The notes under the pieces: generated by a model
Databases searched by the model: none
Told to the model about the DNA's origin: nothing
The model's input: the letters and a program-made list of their open reading frames with translations, nothing else
Assembly: GCA_013433145.1 (NCBI GenBank)
Contig: CM024169.1
Span: 3,472,001-3,536,000 of the forward strand
Reading direction: 5' to 3'
DNA length: 64,000 nucleotides
Origin: Ascaris suum
Lineage: Eukaryota; Nematoda; Chromadorea; Rhabditida; Ascarididae
In this document: positions 53,086 to 64,000 of the stretch, piece after piece
Position numbering within the stretch: position 1 is the stretch's first letter
How the letters are laid out: each line of letters begins with the position of its first letter
Program-made: the position numbers and the translations under genes

Positions 53086-53704
53086 TTATGGGAGATCTAT
53101 CCCCAACTTAGTGAGCCGTTGCGAAAATAAATGAATCCTTGACATGTCAAAAATGAATCTCCAGTGACGGACGCTCCAAGCGATTCTTTCACAGCTGCTA
53201 CATTCTCCTTCTTCATCTCTTTGAATGTCCCTCCAAAAGACAGCAAAGGCTTTTTCGGGAATTTTGGAGGGCGAATCGCACGGCTGAACTCCCGTGGAAA
53301 AGACTTGGCTGAGGGGTGTGCTCAAAGACGTGATCGACGGAGCCAACAGCTTTCGTAAAATCTTTGCGTAGCTTTTTTTCCTGCGCTGTCCTGAGCTTCC
53401 TTTTCCGGACTTCCCTCAAGAATCATTAAACGTTGGTGGTTGCGCACCCCGTTTTGCCGACCGTTTCTGAACGATGAATGATTTCATCAGTTCAGCTTAT
53501 TCAGCAGCATGTCTCATTCTTAAATGTTTCATCGTGCTCAAGCCTGCTAGGTCGCGCCCATCACACGTTGGACACTTGTAGGCCCCATGTGTCACTTCGT
53601 AAAACTTCCACAATGGCTGAGATAGACTACGATATTTGTCCTGTTTCACTGCAGTTTGAGGGTCACTGATTTCGGATAATCGTGATGTCAGCGGAAGTAC
53701 GATG
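53086..53704 (-). pseudogene. Decayed frame with a C2H2 zinc finger (possible retrotransposon ORF)
   Basis: One minus-strand frame runs about 206 codons with only two stops (TAA at 53,497-53,499; TGA at 53,416-53,418). It starts just after a strong acceptor-like TTTCTCATTTCAG. The finger is YKCPTCDGRDLAGL then STMKHLRMRH: Cys-x2-Cys-x12-His-x4-His. It is followed by a basic stretch (KRSAKRG, QRRKKSYAKILRK) and then EKAFAVFWRDIQRDEEGE. A finger, a basic region and an acidic 'Phe-Trp-Arg' segment recall the part before the reverse transcriptase in NeSL/R4/R2-type elements, but no reverse transcriptase was found. Alternatively, the piece to 53,497 is a genuine last exon of a finger protein. Confidence 0.5.
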
Positions 53705-53749
53705 CTGAAATGAGAAAAATACGTTCAACAAATAAAGATCGGACATCGT

Positions 53750-56700
53750 CCCGTTTGCCGCACTTTCATTTGTTTCTTCATACATTTGCAATCGTGAGAG
53801 GTTGGATAGTCTAGGGGGTCCTCATTAAATGCCGCTCTGAAAAGAAGGATTCATTTGCTCCCATTAAGAGGATAGAAAATGAAATAAGCTCCCATAAATC
53901 TCCCATAAAGAATGACGGCAGAAAAATTCAATACCTGCGGAAGAAAACATCAACTTCCAACATAAATTCGAGCACAAGAAAAACAAACATAAAATGTGAG
54001 ACAGTGGTTTCGTTGAATAATGAAAAATCCAACCTCAAAGTCACGATGAAATAGTTCGTTCCAAACGATAAACTGAAAGGTGAGACCAAGCAATCGAACT
54101 TGAAACTGACAAAGAGCACTAACAATACCTTAAATCTCGTTTGGATGAAGTATATTTTAAGTACAAACACAGTGGAGAAGTGGTACGATGTACTCGTACT
54201 TTCTTACCATCCTGCGGAAATCCGGCTATACTCTACTGATTTTCTACTCACGAATTTAAATTCAGCATGATACTGTAGAAAACCTCGTGTTAGTACGAGT
54301 ACAGTATGAAAAGTGCGATATCTTTTGGTACGATGACATCACTATCGCATCAAATTTATAAATTCATAAGCTGCAAAGAATATATTTTGTATACAATTTC
54401 GAATCGACTTTTTTTGGAGCCAAGAGAGAGATTGAGTGAAATTTCGAGAAAATTAAGATTGTTGAGTTATGAAAGATGGATGCAATATCTTTTATGCAAA
54501 TCACAGTGGATTTGCAAATTTGTTCACCACACTAATTTCGACGAATATTTGACTGTCGCATGTGATCTTCACTTAAACGTTACACAAATCCACCACCATC
54601 TTATACGTGTGCAATTTCCCCTTGAAAAAATTATATTATTGTTGAAAATTGATTAACATATTACCGGCTCTCTAGATCAACCATAAATGCCTTTCTTTTG
54701 CCAAAAAAAAGCAATACGCTTTGCATCCCTAACGAGGCTACGCACAATCACCGATCAATTAGTCGCTTCTGCTATGCTGCTCAAGGTGTTTCGGAGTGCA
54801 TTCAATGTGCGAATGGCTTGGTGCTTATCTGTGTACTCAAGTTGCTGTTGGGATTCTGTTAATTTATTTTACCTTCTTTAGGATACATCATATCCTCAAA
54901 TGTCAAGGATTTATTTTGTTTTCCTCATCTTATCGATATAGATGACAGAAGTTTTGAAATTATTTTAATTCCTATAAGCCTCTCTGCAGATTTGCATCTC
55001 CAATAGGCATTTTGACAACATCGTGTATATGCATATATGCATATATGCATGTGTGCCATTCTGCCATGTATGAGAAAGTCATTTATCATATATGCTTTTA
55101 TGCATTACGACAACGTTATGGCAAAGTTGAAGCATTTTTGCGAAGTTTCGTGCTTATAATGAGCACCACAGGACCGATCGCCCACTCCATAGTTCGCATT
55201 GGCTTTCAAAGAAACTGCACACATTTAAAGGTGGAACAAAATTTTGATGCATTTGATCGGTCGTTTTCCACTTAAATTGATTGGATTGCAGAGAAACTAA
55301 TTTTTAGAGAGAGGAGAGGGGGGGGGGGGAGTGCGGGAGGAAGAGAGATCGTCCATTTGGTTAATTTATGACACATCGTTTTGTGATGTTCACTTTTTGT
55401 TGATCTAAGCGTGGAGTTGGCTAGTAAAATGAGCGAATGCGTAAAGGCGTATATCGTGCCACCTTTCCTGGCACCGTTTCCAGTTGTTTAAAAAAAAAAG
55501 AAAATTTATTACCAATTTTTACGCACTCTCGCAAAGCATAACGGAATATGCTGGCATCGCATTCTTTCGCATATGCAAGCATTTGTTTGCCCTTTCACTG
55601 ATTTCATTTTAGAGCGTTTGAAAATAGACTTACGAAATTTGATTTATACAATTCGTCAAATATACACATAGAAGATCTCCCTATATTAGCTTTCAAGTGA
55701 ACAATCAAACTTTAAATGATTTATAAACAATTAAAAGAACCAAGGGATCGGCATGTAATTTACAAGTTATCGAGATAGTAAAAGCTGTCGTTTAGTGAAA
55801 AATTCATAACTTGTAGATGAGAGAGAATAATCTAAAACTTTAATAACTCATAGCTCGTATTTTATTTGTTGATAACTTATGAAACGATTATTGTAATGAG
55901 CGAAATGCAAACGCGCATATCATACCTTGCAAGTTTCTATTTGTTGAGGAGATTATGGCGAAATCGTCTCAATACGTATAAATGCCTGTACCCTTGTGTG
56001 TATTTATATCTATCCGGATGGTTTCAATCTGGAACTGCTGTTGCTGACGTTACGAAGTTTGATGCATAATGCAACTATAAATTTGATCTTATTTCTCATT
56101 TAATCCGATTGATAAATCAACTTCAGAAAGATCTTTGCGGATGTTTTATTTATTGATAACGTAGTCGGCTCACAAAGATTCATCTCGCTCAAAAGGCTCT
56201 TCAAAATGAATAAAATTATCACTAAACCCTCATTGCTCGCAATTGTGTTTGCTCCGCAAATTTGCAGACTCGGTTGTGCTATCTCGTTTTCGGCCGTACT
56301 TTTTGTCGTTTCCCTTTTCTTGGACGTCGTTCTCCGCATCTTCTATGGACTGATTTTCGCCACTCATCAATACTATTTTTCTCATTCAACAAAATTTTCT
56401 TCTTTTCGCATATTCTATGAAATCGTTTATTTTAGTTGCTCTTTAAGGTACTCGTTCTTCTGTGATCTATCAGTGTTATCCTAATCAAAGCTGTGATTTT
56501 TTGGAAGCAAAATAAGTGATGCTCGGAGCATATAACTAAAACAAAACAAGAAAGTAAACTATGCGATTACGATGATTGAAAAGCCAATATTTATTTCAAC
56601 CATGCTGATGAATTTAATCTATAGGTTCTTATTCAAATTTAATGAAGAAGAATTTTAATAACTTCATATCAAGTTTCAGTTAAGATCGCCACACATAACA

Positions 56701-57750
56701 TCGATATTTTCGTCATTTCACTACTTGATAGGAATTATATGCATTTCCTCAAGTTGTAACAATTATCAGCATCATATTTGTTCACACTAACCGCATGATA
56801 TCTTCATCAATTTAATCATAAATTTCTTTTTGTTACCGTAATGTTTACAGTAAAATAACGCGTCGATTGTTTTAGCTCTTTAGCGCTTTACAAATTGTGT
56901 GCTTACTTGTTAAAAAATTCACGACCACCTTGCCGGAACTGCAACTTGTGTTTCTATGAGACACATCAGCCGCAACACGTGAAGCCATGTGCTAACACAT
57001 AAACATAAAAAACGTAATGCAGACTTCTACGCAAAACCAGTCGGGTTGGACCAAGTGGATTATAAAGCATGTATATGGGACAAAAAATTCTGTAAAGTTC
57101 TTCGAGTTCTACTGGTTTGGCACTCCGAACTTTCTAGTCCGTATTTTTCCCACCACAGACAGTAACCTCGTGACGTTCGATATTCTGCAGCTGGACACTG
57201 ACCTTTCTGTCGGTTTCATTTTGAGTTGGGAGGATTGACTTAGGAAGTTTGTGCGGATGGACTCGGTGGCCTATTCCGACAATAGGTGTACGTAGTGCGT
57301 TGTTGCATGCGGTGGCTTGTTGACAGTACATGACAAGGCGAGGCCAATTCTGAAATTTAGTGCTGGCAGTGGCTTTTGAGATTGATTTCAAGGTAGAAGA
57401 CGGCAGAATGTTTTGGGGGAAATTATGAGGGCGGTAACTTCTAGGTGATAAACAACACGTCCTGGAAATGTGTAAACGAAATACAGCATACGAAAACTTC
57501 GAGGAGCAAAGGTTTTGGCATTGTTGTTATCGTTTAAAACGTTTATTTCGCAGTCCAAGAAAAGAACAATCAAAACATAAGACTAAACAAAGGAAGGAGT
57601 AAAGCATGCAGTTACGGTGTTCAAAAAGCCGGCGTCATTTGATCACAGAACCATAGATCTTCTCGAAGTCGGAACTCTTTGGACGACCAGTGAACCCACT
57701 GGCACTAGGCGCTATTAGGATACCAACATGAAATTTGCGAAACATTCTAA
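53750..57750. other. Gene-poor stretch
   Basis: Mostly AT-rich. Contains a small inverted pair (GTACTCGTAC near 54,191, GTACGAGTAC near 54,293), a G-rich tract (about 55,310-55,345), and the coding-like frame listed at 56,230. Minus-strand frames at 57,134-57,573 may be the far 3' end of the adjoining CR1-like piece but show no motif. Confidence 0.45.
56230..56367 (-). CDS. Coding-like short frame, unknown (possible first exon)
   Basis: 45 codons from an ATG with C- and G-ending codons in AT-rich surroundings. Very hydrophilic: MSGENQSIEDAENDVQEKGN, then YGRKRDSTTESANLRS. An overlapping frame of similar quality starts MRRTTSKKRETTKSTAENEI, so the true frame is undecided. A GTACGG or a GTTTAG could serve as donor. 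Nothing identifies a family. Confidence 0.25.
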   Translation of the reverse strand: MSGENQSIEDAENDVQEKGNDKKYGRKRDSTTESANLRSKHNCEQ

Positions 57751-57807
57751 CTACCTGAAAAGGAAGGATTTGTAAACCGGATCCAAGGATGAAACTCGCG
57801 GCAACAA

Positions 57808-58250
57808 TCAAAAGCTGTGAACGAGTGATAAATTACGTCGATCGAAATAAGAGAACATTGCATCAAATGCAATGTCACGGTGACCGATAAAAATTTTGAA
57901 ACAAATTATGCTGTCAAATTCAAGGCGGCGATATTTAGGCGATTCCAGATTGAAAATGCGCAGATGAGGTGCATAGTTCGGACTGTATGGATACGTAAAA
58001 ACTTCTCGAAAAGCTATTCTCATGAAAGGTATCACACATTTTCCGACATTTCTGTTTTCTGTTTCAGAAACGGCGACCAAACTACAGCAATATTCAAGAA
58101 TAGGAAGACAATAAGCAATAAAGGCCTTTTTATAATGCTAAACGCAGCTCTATTAAATTGTTCACAGCATGTTTGCAATTCTAAACGCTGCAGTTGTCAC
58201 TGATTCGCAATGAGTCTTACAACGGAAAGATATTCCCAAATCCCGAATGG
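57808..58250 (-). mobile_element. CR1/jockey-like reverse transcriptase C-terminal fragment
   Basis: An unusually well-preserved reading frame. SIRDLGISF (about 58.2 kb) matches Val-Arg-Asp-Leu-Gly-Val. KAFIAYCLPILEYCCSLV (58.08-58.13 kb) matches Lys-x-Tyr-Val-Arg-Pro-Ile-Leu-Glu-Tyr. Then YAPHLRIFNLESPKYRRLEF matches the Leu-x-x-Leu-x-Leu-x-Ser-Leu-x-x-Arg-Arg block. Open for about 105 codons to the stop, truncated on the 5' side. Confidence 0.85.
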
Positions 58251-58469
58251 AACTAACCGAAGAAATCAAGCACATCGAAGATTCATAGCGGGCTTATAAT
58301 TCTGATCCATGCAGCATTACTGGTGGAATTGACGCCTTTTCATTTTCAGTGTCATATTTCATTTCGGAAGGAAGTCTTTTTACTGTATGAGCGCCTTGCA
58401 TTGATAGCGATCCATCGAGTTGTTTTTCTAACTTATTGCCCGCATATTCCAGCATCTCTGCTAAATGTA

Positions 58470-60030
58470 GCCCGCTAGCGATTTAATGGTTCGTCATTAT
58501 GGCTTCCGTTTTGGCTGCGCTCATTTTCAAACGGCTTCTCTCTGATGGACGAGCTCATCGAGTATTTCCTTAAGTTGCTTCCATCTGTATAAGAATAGCA
58601 TGACATCGTCAATGAAGCGAAGATGTGACAGCGATTTACAACCCACTTCGATGCTTGGCAAATAAAACTAATCAGACAATACCTGCAGACATGTGTTGGA
58701 CAGCCTTGACAAGGTGACATACCTTTGCCCTTTCCTGCTCATGTGGCAAATGCTATGCTTCGCGCGACTATGTCTATTGACTGATTTTGCACAACCGTAA
58801 ATTGTTCTTAATATCTAAGGACTAAAAACATAACCCAGGGTCTCCGAAACGAATTCCGTGCTAATAGAATCGGATTTTTCCTCAATTGAAGAATGCGAAA
58901 TGAAGTAGAAAGTTATTCTCGTGCGCTTTCTCGATGAGTTGCGTTCCCACTTGCATATAACGAATAGAAAACTGATGTGGGCGGCAACACGCTTGCTCGC
59001 TGTCTTGCGTTGCCTTGGTTTCTATAGGTCACAAAGAGCTGCGAATCGGAACGTAGTTCGTGACCAACCTCGAATCTTCTCTCCTTTACTCTATTGTGCT
59101 GAATATTATTACTTTAATGACGTTGTCGAAAGGGCGAGTAAGGGAGGACGCAGTTTGCTCCCATATTATTTTCAATGCATCAAGTCCGACATCATCCAAT
59201 CGGTTTCGGATTTTATCTTATTGTCATTTTTCGCTGTTCATCTCATAAAATTGCCGAAGAATTTTTCATAGTATTACTTAATTTGAGTTACCCTCTGTGG
59301 AGCTTTCATTTTGCTTCCTATAGAAGGCACCTAATGCTTCATTGAACCCTTTCGTCGTTTTTAGCAATTCTCCATCTTTACTCATTACTTCTGTCGTTCA
59401 CCTTTTTCCAACAGTAATTTGGTTTCTCGATTTTTTCAACTTTTCTGAAGTGGAAGCTTCATCTGGAACTTGCATTTTTCTCCTTCTGTTTCATTTCCTT
59501 TGAAGTAGCCTTTTTACATCCGGTATTCTCGATGTAATCGGCTCGAGCGTGCTTGTATCCGTCTGTCTTCGTCACTCTCTCCATTAGATTAATCATACTT
59601 CGTGATAGCCTAGGCCTGAAATTTTCTCCTTCTGTAGACATGTATCGCAATATTGATCATCCGCATATCTTTTCATAGAAACCAACTTTTTGCATCCCAT
59701 CTAGCAGACGTTTCGCAAATTAATTATAAATCACTTCATTTGTTTTCTTCCATGCAGAATTGCTGTCCTCATTGCCAACATGCGAAAATCCTTCAACCAC
59801 AGAATCTCCCTTACAATTTTTGAAGTGCTTGAGAACTTGAATTTCTTTCAATCAAATCTGCTCACTGACAACATCAAATTTGCTTCTTATAGTGTGATTT
59901 GGGTTTCTTCTTGTTCATTTTCTAGTATTTCATTTTTCGAACACTGTGCTCGCCAAGCCAGGGGCGTTGGCATTCGTAAAGGCAATCCTTGCTTGTTGGC
60001 AACGCAATATTCAAAACCAACCCAATGAGG
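58470..60030 (-). mobile_element. RTE-like non-LTR retrotransposon remnant
   Basis: About 1.55 kb on the minus strand in the order expected of an RTE ORF. The endonuclease end is at about 59.8-59.97 kb (TVFEK, NTRK, RRNPNHT, KFDVVSEQI). The linker is LMERVTKTDGYKHARADYIE (59.5-59.6 kb), then TTEVMSKDGELLKTTKGFNE, ALGAFYRKQNES. The palm shows SRLVTNYVPIRSSL, then HQFSIRYMQVGTQLIEKAHE, then IEEKSDSISTEFVSETLGY (first Asp region). SHLRFIDDVMLFL carries a FIDD box in place of FADD (58,605-58,616). After a frameshift, LKMSAAKTEAIMTNH ends the similarity. Dead copy with many frame breaks; the C-terminal third is missing. Confidence 0.85.
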
Positions 60031-60099
60031 ACTTCCTTGTTGTTTCTTCTAGCAACGAAGCCTGCAAGTTTTTCTATGCTCATTTATATCATCGATCAG

Positions 60100-63000
60100 C
60101 GCTCATTCATTAAACTCTTACACTTATTATAGGACATGCATTATGAGTCGCATAAACCAGAATTACTCGCACATTAGTTCAAATCGATATTAGTGATTTC
60201 AAATGAGAACAATTCATGCAAAAATTTTTTTTAAAATACAAATGCTCTATATTTCCAGCTGCTCACAATAGAGAAATCAATAACTTATTAGGAGGAAATT
60301 TGTTCATCAATGAAGAACAGGTGAATACCATCCGAACGATCAATCGCTTCTATCTTTTTCTGTGCACCTAATCTACGCTATTGATTTTACAGCTGTTTGA
60401 TTTCCTTTTCTTGCAATGACCTCATATTAAATTTGCACAAAATTACCACCTCTCACTTTTATAGTATAATCGTCAACACATCACTTCTTGTTATTACTGC
60501 TGCAATGATGACTTATAGATATTTAAGGACGAAAAAATCTGCCTACATTTCACACTGAGAGTATTTTCATTTGCAATGATCATGTGATAGAAAACGCAAG
60601 ATCTCTGCGAGTGATTAAGTCAGCCATAACACGACGATGTTATTTTGTGTTTTCATTATTTATCGCTAATTCATGGGAATTAGCTTGTAAAATGAGAGTA
60701 CTGCATAAACATATATTGTGCCCCGCCTCTTTTGACTTGCCACGTTTCTCGATTGCTTCATAATCTTGCTATTGTTTACTCCTCAGTTAGCTCATTTTTC
60801 ATACTTTAATTTTCGATGATCTTAGACGATATATTAAATTTCTACGATTTTTTGAGAATTTAATTTGATATAAAATTTAATTTCCATTAAAAGCGGCCGT
60901 TTTATTTATTTAAAAAGCACGCTGATAATATTAAGTAGTATTAAGTAAAGTTTTAGTTAATTGAAACATGTTGTTGTGATTACTTTTGCTTCATTGATCT
61001 CAATAATAAATTTTCGAATTTTATAGATAAGTGCAACAAAAAAGTTTTTTAGTGTTGGATTTATTTTAAAAGTCAGCTATGGCGACTCTGCTCATTGTTA
61101 GCCGTTTCACTTTGCTATGACATTTATCGTCTTGATAAAATCGAAAAGTGACCTCATCAAAACGAGTGACCGTTGAATTTTGAACATCACAGTTTTTCGA
61201 GTTGGCGAGAAATATTGCCAATTGTTCTGCATTTTTAATGTGCTCGATTTTTGCAACAATGAGGAATTTTTTTTTCACGTAAGTTTTTCCTTCGAACATT
61301 GATTGCGGTAAAGAGTGCGTGATATGCCATTGTAAACGAGAGAAGGTCATATTTTCTGAGATATGTCGACTTTTTTGCAAAATCTTTGCTAATAGTTCCT
61401 TCGCTTTCCTCATTTTAGAAAAGCGAACGATAAATTGAAAATATGATCTAAATTTTAGGCGTTTCTTTGCTACGATTATGAAAACAGTAAACTCGGGAAT
61501 TTCATAGTGTCATGCAAAATGCTTCCTCTCATTTGCAATCTCTAAATAGTTGCACGGTTGATTTGTTTGAAAATTTCTAAACTCACTCGAAATTACAGAA
61601 TCCATTCATAAAATGAGATTTTTTTTCAGCAATTCAGCCATAATTTTCGGCTCAAGAATATGACCACATGCATTAAGTCTAAATTTTCGTGCAAAAATTC
61701 TTACATTTCTGCTTCAAGTCATACTTTTTTTTAGTTTTCATGCGGAAATTTCTCTCCGTCATTATTTTATGACTTAGAAATATCACGCAAGGATAGTGTT
61801 GAGTCTGCATCACTAATCACGAAACGAATAATTTTTGAACATCATGCAACTTTGAGCACTGCAATTTTTCACGTTTAGCAATTTCGCTATTGCAATATAA
61901 TAATTGACTATTGCAATCATCTTACGGTTAATATTCACATAAAATGTGAGAGGTTGGTTGATTGGCTGCAAGAAAGTGATCTCCGAATTCCATGAAGCAT
62001 GCAAAATGTGTTGCTGAGAAGAATACGCTGAAAATTGCCACATATTTAAATTTTTATTTATTTGTGAGCGTGAATAGTGGCATGAGATATGCTTCAACGT
62101 TTCGTCTTTATGCGCTTGAATAAAGCGATTATTTATAGGTTCTCGAATTTATATGCTTTAGTTTTTTCCAAAGGAAGCTGTCATTTACAACGTTTGAGGA
62201 TAGAACGTCTTTTTAAAAACATACATAGGAATGTAATGCTTTTGAATGTGCAGATTGCTGTTCGCTTAGAAAAAGTTAAAGTGAATATAAATGCATTATA
62301 ATGAGAGGAAGTTTTTATTATCGTGCTGTTGATATGACAAAATGTTTATGAATAAACTTGTCGAATATTTTTTCTTATCAAGTAAGAAGAATTCATTTAA
62401 CATTCAGAGCAACAAAATCCTCAAAATATCTGATGAAATAAGGGACCGCTTCAATTTTATTATTAACGGGCCTTATACATTTTTCAAAATTAGCATCTTT
62501 TTTTTTTGCAATGAAAAGTAAGGCTTCGAATAAGATACTGCTAATTTAATTTCCCTAATATTTTTAAATTCGAATATTCATGCAGAAGAATATTCCGTTA
62601 AGCACTTGCGCATTTTCGTTGTTGTCTTAAAGGCAAATGCGCAATTGACAGCGGCCGTTCTCATTCGCTTTGAGCACTGAGAATATGATGGCTCTTTTGC
62701 ACTTCTTTTGTCATCTTCTGCACAATAAATTCGTTACATTTGTTGCTAGTTCGCTTTCATTTCTTTATTTTAGTTGATAACTTTTTATTTATTGAAAGAG
62801 TTCATGCATTTATTTTTGAAATAATATATCATTATTAGACTCATTTTATTGGAAGATTGCCAAATGTTATATTTACAACTTATTCATTCTTTGAATGTTA
62901 TATTTATAATAAACTGACTATTATCTATTTCTCCTCTCCCATAGTTTATATTTTTTAATGAACGAATGAGGACAAGAAACGATATCAACTTTTGCTTTCA

Positions 63001-64000
63001 ACAAGTGATTAAATTGAGTATGCAATGCGGCGCATATTTTATCTCGGAGGGCTCGGTGGGCAGAAAAGCCTTCGAAATCCACATTTTGGAGTCTAATGAG
63101 ATTAGAAATTGTTAGATACGTCTAGGAACACTTTTATATGTTTCCATGACATTGGAGAGTGTGGAATTTTTTGAAGAAAAAGTTTCGTCAAAAGAGAAAA
63201 CTTTTGTTTCAAGATGTTCGATAGTACGCGACGCATAGCTTAATTACTAATTAATGCCCTTAGAGAAATTTACAATTATTATTTATTTGTGAGGTATTTT
63301 TTTCGTGTTGTTTAGATGTCTGTCAGCGTTGTAAAGTTTCTCAAATTTTCGATTTTTTTTTTCAGAGAATATAGAAATAAGACAATAAAGTTTTTGATAT
63401 CGCTAAAATAGCCAAGCCGAATCACACAGTATTCTCCATTATTATAATAATTCACATTGCGACAATATCATTGGAGATAATTAATTCGCGTCCATAATAT
63501 TGTTGAAGCTTTTCAAATGATAGCATTTCGTAGTGTTTTATTGCTTTTTGGGTTTGTTATTGTTGTGCTCGAAGAGTGCCGCAATGCTGCTCTAATAATA
63601 AATTTAGCAATTATCTTTGAATATCCACGATTAGCATTTTTTGACATTTATTCTACTTTGCCTTAGGCAGTTCATGTAGGTGTTCATTGAATGTTCAACT
63701 TGTTCTATAGAACAATGTGAGGACAAGTTGAAGTTTTTTGAAAATTCGAACAGCACAATGTGACATAATAAAAAATTATTTGCACAAATCTATGGCGTCA
63801 CTTCTTTTCATTTCTATGGTGATGCATACGTGAAAAACTTGAACAGGTAAAGCAAGCTAGTTAGCGGTATCACTCGCGTGGAACATACCTCCAGGGAATG
63901 TTCTCGGAAAATTTCTTTCTCAAAAAGCAGAGTCATTCAGATGGAAGTTTAATTCACCGGAATCTTTGAGCTTTCAGTGAATTTTTCCTGGAAATAAAGC
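60100..64000. other. AT-rich, gene-poor stretch to window end
   Basis: No recognised gene. One intact 115-codon frame (61,066-61,413, minus) is listed separately. An inverted pair, TTCAACTTGT/ACAAGTTGAA, at about 63,695-63,735 encloses the palindrome TGTTCTATAGAACA. The rest is AT-rich with T runs. Confidence 0.5.
61066..61413 (-). CDS. Uninterrupted 115-codon ORF, unknown
   Basis: Begins with ATG (MRKAKELLAKILQKSRHISE) and ends in TAA; basic, with no membrane segment. In DNA this AT-rich an ORF of this length is somewhat unlikely but not rare. Codon use follows base composition, so coding is unproven. No family recognised. Confidence 0.2.
   Translation of the reverse strand: MRKAKELLAKILQKSRHISENMTFSRLQWHITHSLPQSMFEGKTYVKKKFLIVAKIEHIKNAEQLAIFLANSKNCDVQNSTVTRFDEVTFRFYQDDKCHSKVKRLTMSRVAIADF

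Overview
The window reads as AT-rich nuclear DNA from a nematode, most likely clade V (strongylid-like). The genes are split into short exons with long introns. A TTTCAG site with no visible donor lies 9 bases before the start codon of the one recognisable gene, as expected for spliced-leader addition. The decayed retroelements are RTE-like and CR1/jockey-like. The species cannot be named from sequence alone, and nothing bacterial or phage-like was seen.

Layout. (1) 82-6440, minus strand: a complete six-exon calcium-activated nucleotidase (apyrase, apy-1/CANT1 family), 381 codons, ordinary except for its splice acceptors. (2) Inside its first intron, on the plus strand, a terminal exon at 5695-5840 looks like the end of a small secreted-peptide precursor (Gln-initial peptide, Gly-Lys-Arg amidation/cleavage site), with a possible signal-peptide exon before it. 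(3) 7023-9380, minus strand, about 0.5 kb upstream of the apyrase and in the same direction: the 3' part or whole of an unrecognised gene, with three exons that join in phase, a stop and a poly(A) signal. The pair could be an operon. (4) 9.5-64 kb is mostly gene-poor: microsatellites, short repeats and broken retrotransposons. It holds CR1-like reverse transcriptase pieces near 14.6, 32.0-33.6, 37.85-39.0, 42.6-43.5 and 57.8-58.25 kb (weaker near 19.6 kb), one RTE-like remnant at 58.47-60.03 kb, and a decayed open frame with a C2H2 finger at 53.1-53.7 kb. (5) A few coding-like islands without recognised homology lie in this region (17.9, 22.8, 24.4, 27.0-27.65, 56.2-56.4 and 61.1 kb).

The apyrase hydrolyses nucleoside di- and triphosphates (UDP, GDP, ADP and similar) with Ca2+ in the secretory pathway. 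Its N-terminal signal anchor fits an ER/Golgi or secreted location. Nothing links it functionally to the unknown upstream gene beyond shared strand and spacing. Most of the window beyond 10 kb appears to be repeat-rich intergenic or intronic DNA; long introns of genes outside the window cannot be excluded.
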